A DNA stretch of 64,000 nt, taken from contig NC_049994.1 in assembly GCF_000003815.2 (NCBI RefSeq), forward strand, positions 5,973,283-6,037,282, in the 5' to 3' direction. The DNA comes from Branchiostoma floridae (Eukaryota > Chordata > Leptocardii > Amphioxiformes > Branchiostomatidae). A program made the translations under genes and the position numbers. Every line of letters starts with the position of its first letter. The stretch's first letter is position 1. Under the pieces are notes generated by a model, which was given only the letters and a program-made list of their open reading frames with translations, ran no database searches and was not told the origin of the DNA. Shown here one piece after another: positions 45,337-58,115 of this stretch.

Positions 45337-48300
45337 CTACATCATGTTGAGTATGACAGAAAAGAATGCCAGAAATACAGTAACGATGGTCGACGTCGTC
45401 ACGCTACAGGCACTGGTTCGGTCGTCTACGATGGCGAAGACCCGGGCGGGCCCTCCGCTTCCCTGCCCGATCATGATGGGCATGGCGTACACGGTGGAGC
45501 CGGTCACGGGCAGCTGGTCCAGGTGACCCACGTTCTCTATGAACACCACTCTCTTCGGCAGAAGTATGCGATGGCTCATTTTTTGCTACGGAAAAGAAGT
45601 ACATGGATTTCTATTGTTATTCAAAACAAGACAACACACCGAAGACACCATACCTCCGTGAATTCTTGAAAAAATTTTGCGAATTTATTTTCAACAAAAT
45701 ATAACAGGGCCATGACCATTTCACACATTACATATCACACTCTCTGGCAAATGTCATATTCGAGTTCCTGACTTTGGGCTAACGCTCACTTCCGGTCAGT
45801 CTGCCAAAAACTTTGGACGCAGACCAGCTCAACCTTAACATCCTACCAGTCACTGGTTACAACTTGAACAACTTACAACTCCCTCATAACCTCAATGAAA
45901 AGCGGCCTGCAGGCTGACTTGAGCTTTCATGAATAAACAAATGTTCAAACAAACAAACAAACAAACAAACAAAAAAACAAAAAAACAACAAATAAACCTT
46001 AACCCGGGCCACACCCACACCAAGACAAATAGATTGAAAACAATGCCTCCGTTTTGACGGAGGTAATGACTTAAGAAAGACAGAAATATTTACTTTAGGT
46101 AAGAAGATACTGATCATGAGGAAAATGGAACTCACCACAGATTGTCCGTTATCCATGGACCCTGTGTCGATTCCGATGACGTGCATTTTGCGGTTGTCTG
46201 CCAGCCACTGAGCGCCCTCTGGTTTGAGCCCGGGGAAGTGCAGCAGGGAGGTGACCCCAGTGTCTGTACCGAGATAGGCGGTCTCGCCCTGGTCCCAGTA
46301 CCACTCTCCCCATCCCGTACGGACTGTAGACGTGCCAGGCACATATGATAGATGATATACAAGATGAGGGAAAAGTGTCTATGTACAACAAAAGTATTAG
46401 CCTCTACCAGGCTTCGTGCATCGCTGGTCAAAAAGTAGAAATTGGACAAATTGCAATTAAGATCTTTTAAAAGATATGTTCCACTACAAAGTACGTATGT
46501 TTTCAATATTATCATTTCCTTATAAAGTGCAATATACTATATACGATTTCAAAAAAGACATGTCTCTCTTCAACACAAAATGCATGTAATTCTATCCCTG
46601 GGCGGTTGCAAGTGCATAATTATACGATCTTTTTGACAGTGTTTTTGACAATGTATAGAATTCCATCGTTACAAATGCTGCCCGGGTTAAACTGAACCTT
46701 CTTGCGTTGTCGTATTTTCTCTAACCGCCAGGTGAATCACTTACGCATGAGCACACTGCCGTCAGGGATGCGCCCGTGTTCTCGTTCCCAGTCCTGGAAG
46801 TCTTCTGGACCAATCTCGTAATCAGGGTTGTCTCTTGTCTTGTCCCTGACGTCAACCACCACGCCCGGTCCTACCAAATTCTTCAGGGGGACCTGGTCCA
46901 CTAAATGTATGTACACAGTTAATAGAATCTTCATCAAACAGTGACTACTATTCAAAGGTAAAACACACGCATCTTCAAATTTTCGTTGGCTATCAGTTCA
47001 TCTTGCTCACGGAGTGACCTAGTTCTCGCGAGAGTTGCGAGAACTAGGTCGAGACTAGTGTGGATCTTTAACCCATCACCCCGCCTCCTTGCGGAGGAGG
47101 GGTAAGTAGGACTTGGGCAGCTCCCAGCCATCATTGCGGTTAATTTGGAGGTGTGTGTACCTTTGAATAGTAGTCATTGCTTGATGAAAATTCTATTAAC
47201 AAACAAAATTGTTATATTTACCTTCACGGAAGGGAAGCGTATTGCTTTTGCTCCGTACTTCCTCTCTTCTTACTCCGTTCCAAACAAATATTAAAGGTCA
47301 ATGACCTGGACCAGATAGCTGTCACCATGGTTACTGGTAAATTTGCAGACACCCTTTTGGTGTTTATTTTTGATTACAGTATTTAGCAAGTAGTAGGTTA
47401 GACATGGAGGCGCTGGTCACTATATGTCATTGTATGAATGTGTTTAAGTAAACAGAGCAGTAGTGTGTTAGACTATAGACCATGTGAAGGAAAGCATTAT
47501 GTATTTGCTTGAAAATGTCATGTTTCTATGTTGTTTTCGAATTTCTGTCAAGTAAAGTTTCACTCACAACGCCATTCTCCCTGGATGAAATGTGCGGGTG
47601 CGTCCAGATGTGTCCCAGTGTGCTCTGCGAGGTAGATGTTGTTGAGCTCCAGGTAGAAACCGTCAGGAATCATGCCCCTTGACGTCATCAAGAAAAATAG
47701 AGACAAATTCATTCTAGCTATTTATATAATAGTAATATATATATATATATATAACGTTAATATTATTAATAGTAATCACACTGGGTAAAATAAGACCCAT
47801 TCTTAGTTTCCTTGTTAAGACAAAAATAGACTGACGGCACATTTACCTATTACCAAAACATCAAACATTGGGCTGTTCCAAAAAATAAATGTGGAGGGGA
47901 TGGAAGAGGCAAAACAACAGCTTTTGGCCCCACCCTAGTTCCAATCTTTAAATTACTCACACCCTACCCTAGATCCAATCTGAAATTGCCCAGACCCTCC
48001 CTAGTTCCTAATCTAAATTGTTCAAAATCCTACCCTAGTTTCAGTCCAGACGCTTGAACACTATACTAGAGCTACCCCCTCCAACCCACCCTCTTCCACC
48101 CCCTCTGCCGTTGTTTTTTGGAACGGTCCATTATCAATGCAAATCCAGACAGAGATCGCCATTTAAACTTTTCCCGCGCTAACCCAAGGACATGCAAATG
48201 ACTGCGTGTGACCTTCAACTCTGATTGACATGTAAACGGTACATTTAGTGCCAGTATCTCAGTTAACAGTCTTTTCATCTGTGAAATATCCGTTGCTGAA

Positions 48301-51300
48301 TTGTCAAAAATTACGTCATATTTAGCAATGATTACCAGAGTCTAATAATACACATCGATGTCTTTACTATACGATACGTACAATTTCCCTCATTTCACAT
48401 ATGTTCAATTCTCGTTGCCTCTTTGATATGGCCAGTGTGACTTTACACTATCCGGAGTAATGCTATACCACGGTGGAATGTAAGGTGGAGCTCTTAGTCA
48501 CCTGTCCACTATAGTGAAGTTGTACGGGACCATGCCGGGCCAATGGGCCATGCCATTCTCTAACCGCCAAGTCAGTTCGATCATACGAGGGTCGCCAGGC
48601 AACGAGCCACTGGAATATCCAAACAGTCCCAAAAGTGCCTAGTGACAAAAATAGTAAAAGAAATAGCTAAACATTAAGATTACATTACAATGCAATGCAA
48701 TGCAACATAATACTTGATTGAGATTAACCATAATAAACCCACATAGAACAAAACGTATTTGATAAGTTGATTATGATCGGAATGTAAGGTTAACGGATGA
48801 ATTGTCGCAACCTTCAGGCTTAAGTAATGCTGGATGACAGATCTACATTCAAAAAACGCCCGCCGTCCAAAGTTCGTACTAAGAGGGTGTGTGTGGTAAA
48901 TATGTGCTTTGTAGCGTGTCTTTACCTTAGTCGTAGCAACTAGGTCATGTTAAAGAATTTGAGCTAAGGATACGTATATCTATCCATTTATCAATTCCTA
49001 ACAGTCGATCATTTAACCATAATAAATTTATAAGAGTACATAAACGTCTGCGTATCTAACTAATGATACGTCATGTAAATTGAGGTTGCTAAACGTGAAA
49101 GATGTTTTGCGAGTCATGAAATAGCACAGTCATCCGAGTACACAGTGAACAAGTGAATGCATCGCAAAATCCCGTGCTACCTATAAAATAAATGAAACCC
49201 ATGCCCCCCCCCCCAAAGACTTAAAACAGCGCCCACATGACACCCATATGGTAGTAACAGTAACCTCTGTTAAAAGGAAGGCTTCATGTTGAAAGCTAAC
49301 GTATCCTAAAACTGTTGTTTGCCTCTGTTGTAAAGACCTCCGTAAACAGTTTGTATGAATAAAAGGCCGCTTTACGAAAGTAAATTGCATAACTTATATC
49401 TGAGAACAAACAGGACGATAGTCCCCTTCGTAACCCTTCTAACTTCATGCGAAACGAAATAGATACGAATTTCAAAAGAATTCAGATGCAGTCAAAGCTA
49501 CATAAGTATTCATATTTCATAGGCCCGACTACTAGCTAGCCCAGGTTGACTCTTACAGGACTCGTAGGACGAGTGAAGCTTGGTAAACAACGTTATTGCG
49601 TTCAACTGTCAAAATATTTCTGCAGAGTCATCTTGCTACAACTTAGTTTTCCACCCCCACAGTCAGTCTTACAATGTTTCAAAACCTGCAACACAGCACG
49701 AAATCTGGTATTTAAGCAAGCTTAAACTCAACGTAAACGCGACGTTTCTGCACCCTTTCCGCAACTTAACGACATCTATCCGCGAACGTAAAGATCCCCT
49801 TTAATGTTACCTTTACGTTGGCACTTATATGTACTTATATGCACTCCTCACGTGCCTTTCCGCAACTATTAGACGCTTAAAGGCGTCGTTAATGACAGTT
49901 TTTCGTAACCTATACGGGAGGAAAGTATGCGTTTATTAAGACCTTTCTGCACCCTTTCCGCAACTTAACGACATCTATCCGTGAACGTAAAGATTCCCTT
50001 TAATGCACTTATATGTACGTTTCGGCACTCCTCACGTGCCTTTCCGCAACTATTAGACGCTTAAAGGCGTCGTTAATGACAGTTTTTCGTAACCTATACG
50101 GGCGGAAAGCACGCGTTTCTTAAGACCTTTCCGTGATCTTTTGACCACATTTACAGTCGATTTCCGTCACGATTTCCCCACGTTTATGTGTCGTTTACAC
50201 ACCCTGAAAGGCACGCGAAGAAGTGCAGAAACGTACTTATCCGAACGCTTTCCGTGATCTTTCCTTGGACTATAGTTGTCATTTATTTTTAGTAAAGGCG
50301 GCGTAAGTTTAAACCTTTCCGCATCTTTAGGTAGGCTTTATGTGTTTTGTGTGGCTTAAATTGGAACTTTTGCATCGGGTATGCGTGTCTTATTTGGTGT
50401 GAATCATACCTACACCGGTATCTATGGCTTTGCCGTCTAAACTATCTTGTGAGTCCAATTGTGGACTTGGATTGGTCGACCGAGGGAACAATCGGTGTAC
50501 AATATCCATGCACGAATTTCCGCTACATTTAAGTCCACAATTTGGAGTCCAGTGTCGGGCGATACGCCTGGAAAGACATCATTTCAAGCAGCATAGTTCC
50601 ATCTGGCCATCACATTAGGAAAAATCCGCTGAGATTCCCGAAGACGGGTACTGTTTTGTGATGAACAGGCCGTGCTCTCCATATCTCCGCCAACTTATGC
50701 TGGTCAAGATGACACAGTCTTGAATTCACCCTGAGTTGTGCCCCTTTGAAGACTCTCCAACATACTCCGTTTCTGGCAAGCCTTGAGTGTCCTATGGTTA
50801 TGTCCGTTCCGTCCTGTAGTTCCGTTCGAATCCATTTGCGGCAAAGCCACGCCGATAATCCGTGTGTTGAAACGGATCCAAGGCTCCTTCTTGACTTGTC
50901 CCGAAACAGACGCCCTGCAAACTGGTTTCTTCTATAAATTATGGTATATTCGTTAGGTTTAAAAAACCCACATTTGTCTGTCATTGGATAACGCCCTATC
51001 ACATGACTGGCCTCTTCTGGGAGCTGCTAATTAGAAATTCAATGCCGCGTTGTTCGTTATTCATAGTTGACGGCGAATAAATTTGAATTTGAAAAACACC
51101 ATCCCCTTTGTACGCTGTTTAGCCAATGTTAAGCTAAACACAACTGTTACCACACTAGAAAATACCAGCCTTTCTGGGAGAACGTGATTATTGCTTGTAG
51201 ATAATAAATGTTCTTCCAGATGATAAGAAAGTTTTTTTGTACAATTATATAAACAGCAAACCCGCTATATTCCCATGATACGTTACCGCGTAGTGAGGAC

Positions 51301-53897
51301 GCTATGTCGTCGGGATGCCAAGCTGCAAGGCACAGCCACCCGCGAGCGACATACTGCACAGGCCGCCCAGTACTAGTCCTCTTACCCTGAACGGGAACAT
51401 GCCGTAATTATGACCACCAATCTTCGGGGGCATGTACCCAGTCCTCCCGGCGACTGTTATTTCCTTTCAACAAGGAGGTTAAATATTTAATTTCCTTGCT
51501 TTCAACGCTACCTCTCCAACATCTTTTTCTGTAACTATCAATCTCCACCTCTGTAAAGAAAGTTCAGAGAGTTTTCTGAAAAGTAAGCTCAAAGGCAAAG
51601 GTAACGGAACGATATCGGTAACATACGATACTACTGGAAAATGTAAACGCTACCTTTCCGACATCTTTCTTGCACCTGTACATAGCATCTTTTTGTGTAA
51701 AGTGAGCTCAATGGTAACGTAAAGACATTGGAAAGATACCATATGTTCCATGAGGATATTTTGATTTTCCTGGTTTCGTCAAACACGCTAACACAGAATG
51801 AGTTATTCAGGCGAGGTCGCTACTTTAGTGAGAGGCGCATGTGGTATATTGAGTGGAAAATACTCGTAATTTGGTAAAAGCAATGCCTCTTTTAAGAATA
51901 ATAATTAACGCTACCTTTCCGTTTGCACCTATACATTCCAAAAATTGTATCTGCTATATGTAAGTTTTAACCAGGAGCAAATGTTGCTTATCTTGGTTAA
52001 ACTCAACACGTTAACACAGCAGGGGCTATTCAGGCGAAGCTGCTGCGTTAGTGAGGGCGCATGTGGTATATTGAGCGGAAAATAATGCCTCTTCTTCAAA
52101 TAATGATTAACGCTACCTTTCCGACATCTTTTTTCCACCTATACATAAAAGGGGGGAGGTTTGCTTAAACCTCCCCCTTTTATGTAAAGTCAGCTCAAAT
52201 GTAACGGAAAGACATCGGAAAGATTGTATCTGTTATATGTAGCTTTCACAAAGGAGATTTACTTTTCTTGGTTAAACTTAACACGCAAACGCTATTCATT
52301 TAAAGCCGCTGCTTTAGTGAACGGCGCATGTGGTATATTGAGCGGAAAATACTCTTAATTTGGTAAAAGCAATGCCTCTTCTTCAAATAATAAATAACGC
52401 TACCTTTCCGACATCTTTTTTCCACCTATACATAAAAGGGGGGAGGTTTGCTTAAACCTCCCCCCTTTTATGTAAAGTCAGCTCAAATGTAACGGAAAGA
52501 CATCGGAAAGATTGTATCTTTTATATGTAGCTTTCACACAGGACGAGATTTGCTTTTCTTTGTTAAACTTAACACGCAAACACAGCAGGAGCTATTCATT
52601 TGAAGCCGCTGCTTTAGTAAGCGACGCATGTGGTATATTGAGCGGAAAATACTCTTAATTTGGTAAAAGTAATGCCTCTTCTTCAAGTAATGATTAACGC
52701 TACTTTTCCGACACCTTTTTTCCACCTATACATAAAAGGGGGGAGGTTTGCTTAAACCTCCCCCCTTTTATGTAAAGTCAGCTCAAATGTAACGGAAAGA
52801 CATCGGAAAGATTGTATCTGTTATATGTAACTTTCACAAAGGAGATTTGCTTTTCTTGGTTAAACTTAACACGCAAACACTATTCATTTGAAGCCGCTGC
52901 TTAAGTGAACGGCGCATGTGGTATATTGAGCGGAAAATACTCTTAATTTGGTAAAAGCAATGCCTCTTCTTCAAGTAATGATTAACGCTACCTTTCCGAC
53001 ATCTTTTTTCCGCCTATACATAAAAGGGGGGAGGTTTGCTTAAACCTCCCCCCTTTTATGTAAAGTCAGCTCAAATGTAACGGAAAGATATCGGAAAGAT
53101 TGTATCTGTTATATGTAGCTTTCACACAGGATATTTACTTTTCTTGGTTAAACTAAACACGCAAACACAGCAGGAGCTATTCATTTGAAGCCGCTGCTTT
53201 ATTGAACGGCGCATGTGGTATATTGAGCGGAAAATACTCTTAATTTGGTAAAAGCAATGCCTCTTCTTAGAAATAAACGCTACCATACCTATACATAAAA
53301 GGGGGAGGTCTCCATAGACCTATACTGATAAGAGTATGTAAAATGAGATCAATTGTAACGGAAGGGCAATGAAAATATATCATCTCCTATTGGTAATTTC
53401 CACCTTAGAGAACCACGAAAAAAAGGCGAAGGTTAACTGATTGTATGTGAACGTATGGTCGGTTCAAAGCCTGTAGATGTTTTCTGTACATAAGCAATAC
53501 CCGTTTCATATACGGCGCATATAAGGATGCTTAAAGGTTATGTAAAGATATTACATGTATTTAATCTGCCTTAACGAATACGGAAAGGTTACGGAAATGT
53601 AAAACCATGGTTTCCGTGGTCTTTACGATACCGTAAACTCTGCGGAAATATTTTCCCACCTTTAGGCTACATTTAAGTATCTCGGAAAGTATGCTTAAAT
53701 ATTCGTTTTCGTGCTGTGCAACTCAAAAGCTTTCACCAACGCTATTGCGTTCAACTGTCAAAAGTTCTGCAGAGTCACCTTGCCACAACTTACTTTGCCA
53801 CCTCCACAGTCAGTCTTACAATTTTTTAAAACCTGTACCTCAATTCAAAAGAAGTTACTTCTCGAAGACTTACCGCGATTAGAAGGAGGGAAGACAT
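45337..53897 (-). CDS. Secreted, probably GPI-anchored cyclase-family (KynB-like) protein
   Basis: Six exons: 53897-53874, 48638-48502, 47677-47568, 46900-46745, 46323-46136, 45585-45337; 287 aa, all phases consistent. The first two exons join into a signal peptide (MSSLLLIAALLGLFGYSSG); an in-frame stop lies seven codons upstream of the ATG. The core is the cyclase fold (PF04199): LTWRLENGMAHWPG, then the metal-binding HTGTHLDAPAHF, GPGVVVDVRDK, LRTGWGEWYWDQ, YLGTDTGVTS, IGIDTGSMDNG and IENVGHLDQLP. These are hallmarks of bacterial kynurenine formamidase and isatin hydrolase, metal-dependent amide hydrolases. The C-terminus ends in a small-residue site (TSACS) and about 18 hydrophobic residues with no charged tail, as in GPI signals. 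Substrate unknown. Donor choice at 46745 (GTAAGT) is fixed by frame. Intron 1 holds a 4-kb element. Confidence 0.88.
47869..48130. mobile_element. MITE in a cyclase intron
   Basis: The termini TGGGCTGTTCCAAAAAA and TTTTTTGGAACGGTCCA are inverted. The interior has four C-rich CCCTAG.TCCAATCT-like degenerate repeats. Confidence 0.7.
49691..53718. mobile_element. 4-kb TIR element in cyclase intron 1
   Basis: The left end CACAGCACGAAAT...TATTTAAGC and the right end complement to CACAGCACGAAAA...TATTTAAGC. Direct repeats of about 115 bp (about 49576-49690 and 53722-53843; shared TATTGCGTTCAACTGTCAAAA) lie immediately outside both ends. CCTTTCCG/CGGAAAG motifs recur throughout. A 393-bp minus-strand frame (50610-51002) is unrecognised. 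Confidence 0.65.
51890..53310. repeat. ~290-bp tandem repeats with a long hairpin each
   Basis: Four units have the palindrome ATAAAAGGGGGGAGGTTTGC followed by its complement, at about 52144, 52432, 52731 and 53020, so the spacing is 287-299 bp. A fifth, degenerate unit follows near 53290. Each unit also has GGCGCATGTGGTATATTGAG and TACCTTTCCGACATC. Confidence 0.88.
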
Positions 53898-55717
53898 CCT
53901 GGCGATGAACCAGTCTACACGGATCCGTTGAAAATCTGAAGGTTGCTTCCCGTGGTAGAAGGGCCACGCACGACCGTTACTGGTGCTACGGTTGTTTTGA
54001 AGCTATGTTTGCGTAACCAGGCTGTGACCTTTCAACTTTTCATCTACATAATCGTTAACACTTTATACTCAAAAGAACGTGTCTATGTTTGCATAAACTT
54101 TCTATCCTGGTGTGACCTTTGTCTCTACACAATTGTAAACATCATCCTTGAGATAACAAATAAGTAAAGTTAAGGAGCCAATAGGGTACGTGTGTGCCGG
54201 TGCGGTCTACCGGTACAAAACCGTTTTCTTGTTGGATCAGTCCGGAAAATACGGACCTGAAAAAAAGGTGGACAGGACTGATTACATGCTTGAAAAAAGC
54301 ATGTACTGTTTCTGGTAGGGATCTTTGTGATTCCGGACCGATATCTCTAGAACCTCTGGATGGATTGCGATTTCCTTTGCTATGGGGATAGAGTGTGTGA
54401 CCTATTGTGCTATTAAGTAGATTAGAAGTTTGCTGTTGTTTTGTGGTTCGTTTTTAAAAAAATATTTACACCCCTTTTCCTGATATGGAGTGATCTGGCC
54501 TCATTCCCTCTGTCTCAACCTCCTTGGGGACAGCTAGCAGCTGTAACATGTGTTTTGAGTTTTCAGTAGCATGGGAGTGTGTGGAAGGGTCGTTTCCAGT
54601 GCTATATCTCCAGAACAGAACGTGTGATTTACCTCCATGAAAAATGGAGGTATAGTTTTTGGTGTGTCTGTGTGTGTGTCTGTTTGTGTTTCCACATATT
54701 TGTGGTCAGCATAACTTTAGAACCTGTTGATGGATTGTAATGATATTTGGTATTTGGGTAGGTGTTTGGAAGACGAAGGTCAAAGTCAATTTTGGATCCC
54801 CTGGTGTGTGACCTTGGTACTGCAACAGAACTTGGATTTTTGTATCTTTTGACATGGATATGCTATGGTCTTGATTTTTGGTGGCACATAGCTTGTGGTG
54901 TAAGGAAGAAGTGTTGTATGTTTGGGCCCTCTAGCAGCTTGCTCTAGAACTGCTGGGGCATTCTGGTCAAAATCTTCCAAGGAGCAAAAAAGAGCAACTG
55001 TGACCATCGCTGTCACCTCTGTATGGTGTGAACCATTATATACACATTGAGATACAATGTATGGGCCAGGTGCAGGTGTAACAATAGGAAATAAAAATGA
55101 AATGGTGAGGACACCAGAAAGGTGTAGTTTTTGATCTCACTGTTTACCAAAGGTAGATATATAACTTAAGAACAATGATGGAATAATTTTGCCAAACGTC
55201 AAACCATATCAACCCCCACAACACACCATACGCACCATCACAAAACAAAATATTTCAAGCAGGTTTGAGTTTTCAGACTCTTGTTAGAAAATTAACAAAT
55301 TATACCGACAGGCGTGTTATTGGGCTTTCCGGCCCAAGAAAATTATAAGAGCAAAGTAGTTGAGAGTTGATAGTCATTTACCAAGTTTCTACTTTACGTG
55401 GTCTGAGTTAACAGAGGCATTAGTGTTGTTTACATGAGGATGGGATTTTAAAATGCCATAAGAAGTCGGATACTCTGTCAAACAGATTCCTTTGTAGCGA
55501 AATGGACCGTTGTTTTGAGTTTTGCGTATGCTGATTCACAGGTTTTCACGGACAATTTGTCCAGGTTCAGGTCTGGTGCCTATCTAAGGGTAGCCGTGGT
55601 AGTGCAATGTGGTACATGTAACTGTTATAACAGGAGACATGGATATAACTGACTGATTACAAAATTGCATTCCCTTTTTTTTACAACATAATGTTGAGAA
55701 CCAACATTCTAAATAAA
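53898..55717. repeat. Repeat-like intergenic DNA
   Basis: A TACCTCCATGAAAAATGGAG foldback start occurs at about 54631. The block at about 55320-55470 (CAAGAAAATTATAAGAGCAAA) resembles 58500-58610 (CAAGAAAATAACAAGAGCG), suggesting a shared interspersed element. No exon found. Confidence 0.5.
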
Positions 55718-55802
55718 CCTGCTGCCAAGAAACTCGTCAAAAAGACTCCGACAAAAAAGACCACCAAGAAGACCACGCCCGCCAAGAAGGCTTCTAAGCC
55801 TA

Positions 55803-57353
55803 AAGGTGGGGTCACACTTGCGTATATCTTCTAGCCGCATGAGTTCCGTTTTGACATTTTTCGACATTTTGACTAATTTCTTCAATACGCGGCCGCACGC
55901 ACAAGTCGCACCTCAAACGCATCTGAATCGTTTTTAGAAAGTTTCACGTACGCAGGCAAACGAAAATATACGCCCAGTTCGCCTGATAGTTTTGGACAGA
56001 TAGTTTTGGACGTGCACAAAACTATCATTCGTACGCAGTTTGGTGGCCAAAACGTTATGGATGCGCAATACAGTGGTCCCACGTCGGTCGATTGCGCTAC
56101 GAACACGCTACATGTTTGCGCTTTATACGCAGTAATACGCGGATATCGCGGTATTGCGAGTACATAGCGTTCTTACAGCGCAGACACAACGCACCATGAG
56201 CGACAGTATAACGAATGCACACATAGATCACGATTTAGTACCGTGCGTCCTGCGATCGGGTTGCGCATACTACGCGTACTGATAGCGTGATCGACGCACA
56301 CTCCAGATTTGGAACAAATAAGAAGGTGCATCTGAGTCCAGACAAAAAAAAAATTATATCAAGATGGCAGATCCAGGCCAGGACCGACGAATTTGTACCG
56401 GGGGCATGCAGAGATGGTCACAACTTGCAGGACACCATGAATGAGACTGGTCCCAACAGAGCCTCCAGGGAAGGAAAGATGTAGAGGAACCTGCTGAAGC
56501 ACTGGGTCAATTTGTGTGACACACGTGCCATTTTGTGTAACAGATATTTGACTTTTATTTGCGGATAATAGTACTTTTTTTTGTGTAGAACCACATGATA
56601 TAAAGGTGCAATATAGAGTCTTATTACAACTTTGAAAGAGGGCGAAAGGTTTCATAATTGTTTAATTGACGTGTTTGATAAAGATCTTGAATACGTTTTG
56701 TGGTGTGTATGAGTGTGATTTTTATAGTAGTTGAAATACTAAGATGATAGGGGAAATCATTAAAGACAAATTGAAAACAAACACAATATTAACAGTGCAC
56801 ATAATTTCGTAAGGTAAATGATGGCCCACATTACTGTAAAAGCACAGTGTCACTGCTTCGTAAATGAATTAAAAAAACCTCTTCACTGTTTACTTGTCAA
56901 TGTTCTACTTGCACTGCATGTAAACAAAAGTATACGTAGTACAAAGTGTTCCTCTAACAAAAATACTCTATTGGTAATGCTCTCAAACAAAAGTATATGT
57001 AACAGAAACTGTTCCTCTGACACACCTGAAATGCGTTTGGAATGCAGTTAGCACCAGGTGCGTCAGACATGCGGTCGGTAGACGTTGTGTGCGTCCGGAA
57101 TACGCCCAACATACGTACCCCATACGAATCTATTCGCAGTACGGAAAATTCTGTTGCGCATTTCAGATGCAATCATACGCATCTCATGCGAAATGAAAAC
57201 GCTGAAGTCGTAATTCAAACGCCAGATGGGCTCGACGTACAATTTAATTTATTCCAAAAAAATTCCAAATGTAGGGCATTCGGCCGCGTATTGACAAAAT
57301 TTCATGCGGAAATCATGTGCACTTGAAAATATACGCAGGTGTGACCCCACCTT
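55803..57353. mobile_element. 1.55-kb TIR transposon inside histone H1
   Basis: AAGGTGGGGTCACAC opens it and the exact complement closes it. TA (or TAA, off by one T at the right) is duplicated at the ends. It shares termini with the MITEs at 6353-6706 and about 9938. No transposase frame is visible; short frames at 55882-56106 and 57042-57326 are AT/CG-mixed and unrecognised. Confidence 0.85.
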
Positions 57354-57398
57354 TAAGAAAGAGTGAAGATCTGACCGTCGTTTTTTTCTGCAAACCCC

Positions 57399-57414
57399 GG
57401 CCCTTTTCAGAGCC
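57399..57414 (+). promoter_or_regulatory. Histone mRNA 3' stem-loop
   Basis: GGCCCTTTTCAGAGCC followed by AACCACA closely matches the metazoan consensus (six-base stem, TTTC loop, ACC-rich 3' flank). One stem pair is C-A mismatched. SLBP would bind this RNA element in replication-dependent histone mRNAs. Confidence 0.85.
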
Positions 57415-57570
57415 AACCACATCCTTACAAAAGAACCATCTCGATCACATATCCGTAAGAATACATACTACCCCTTGAAAGATAGAACACATGAAATAAA
57501 GAAGCAACACCACCCATATTGGAAGGTGAACGATAATGAACACGCACGCAGTCACGCAGTCACGCACGCA

Positions 57571-57574
<4 letters not shown>

Positions 57575-57619
<45 letters not shown>
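57575..57619. repeat. (CA)n microsatellite
   Basis: About 22 CA units flanked by CACG/CGCA repeats. Confidence 0.97.
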
Positions 57620-57621
<2 letters not shown>

Positions 57622-57985
57622 GCACGCACGCAAGCATGCACAACGTTTATGGTGTTTAGGTTGAAAATATAGCCATCTTTTTTTAACTCTTCTTGTATCT
57701 AGCGCTATCTCATTATTTTTTGCACTCTACATAACATGTCATCCCTAAAATTTACTTGCTGTTGCCTGACTACGATTGTTTGTTTCTTTCTTTGTTACTA
57801 TTGGTCTGTTTTTTATTTTGACTACCACTATTTGATTTCCTGGCATTAATACGTCATATAATTTAGTTTACAATAGTCTTATTTTTTGCGGATCAATCCG
57901 GAGAGGAGCAAGCTATGTCTCTAATGAAGGCACAACAAATAAAGACAACCACATGAAAACGAATGTCGCCAACAAGCTGAACAAT

Positions 57986-57991
57986 TTTATT
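57986..57991 (-). promoter_or_regulatory. Poly(A) signal of the EF-hand gene
   Basis: AATAAA on the minus strand, about 125 bases past the TGA at 58116. This is a sensible 3' UTR length. Confidence 0.6.
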
Positions 57992-58115
57992 TGCCTCTCA
58001 TTATATTTTTTCCACGACCAGAAGCAATTGCTTCTGATTGAGACTAATGGCTACTTTTTCTTGGTTAACTTTGAATCTTCAAAGTCTTCATAGGCCACAG
58101 CTTTCGGCGCTTGAC

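Larger units (their letters stand above)
55718..57414 (+). pseudogene. 3' end of a histone H1 gene, split by a transposon
   Basis: 55718-55802 encodes an H1-type Lys/Ala/Pro/Thr tail (PAAKKLVKKTPTKKTTKK, then TPAKKASKP). A 1.55-kb element follows. The other side resumes in frame with Lys-Lys-Glu and TGA (57364-57366). Thirty-two bases later lies a histone stem-loop. No globular domain lies upstream, and an AT-rich sequence precedes the tail, so the copy is 5'-truncated as well as interrupted. A functional H1 is not possible here. Confidence 0.8.

Noticed and set aside
50610-51002. 130-codon minus-strand frame in the 4-kb TIR element
   Set aside because: No recognisable domain. It could be a remnant of an element protein, but nothing supports it.
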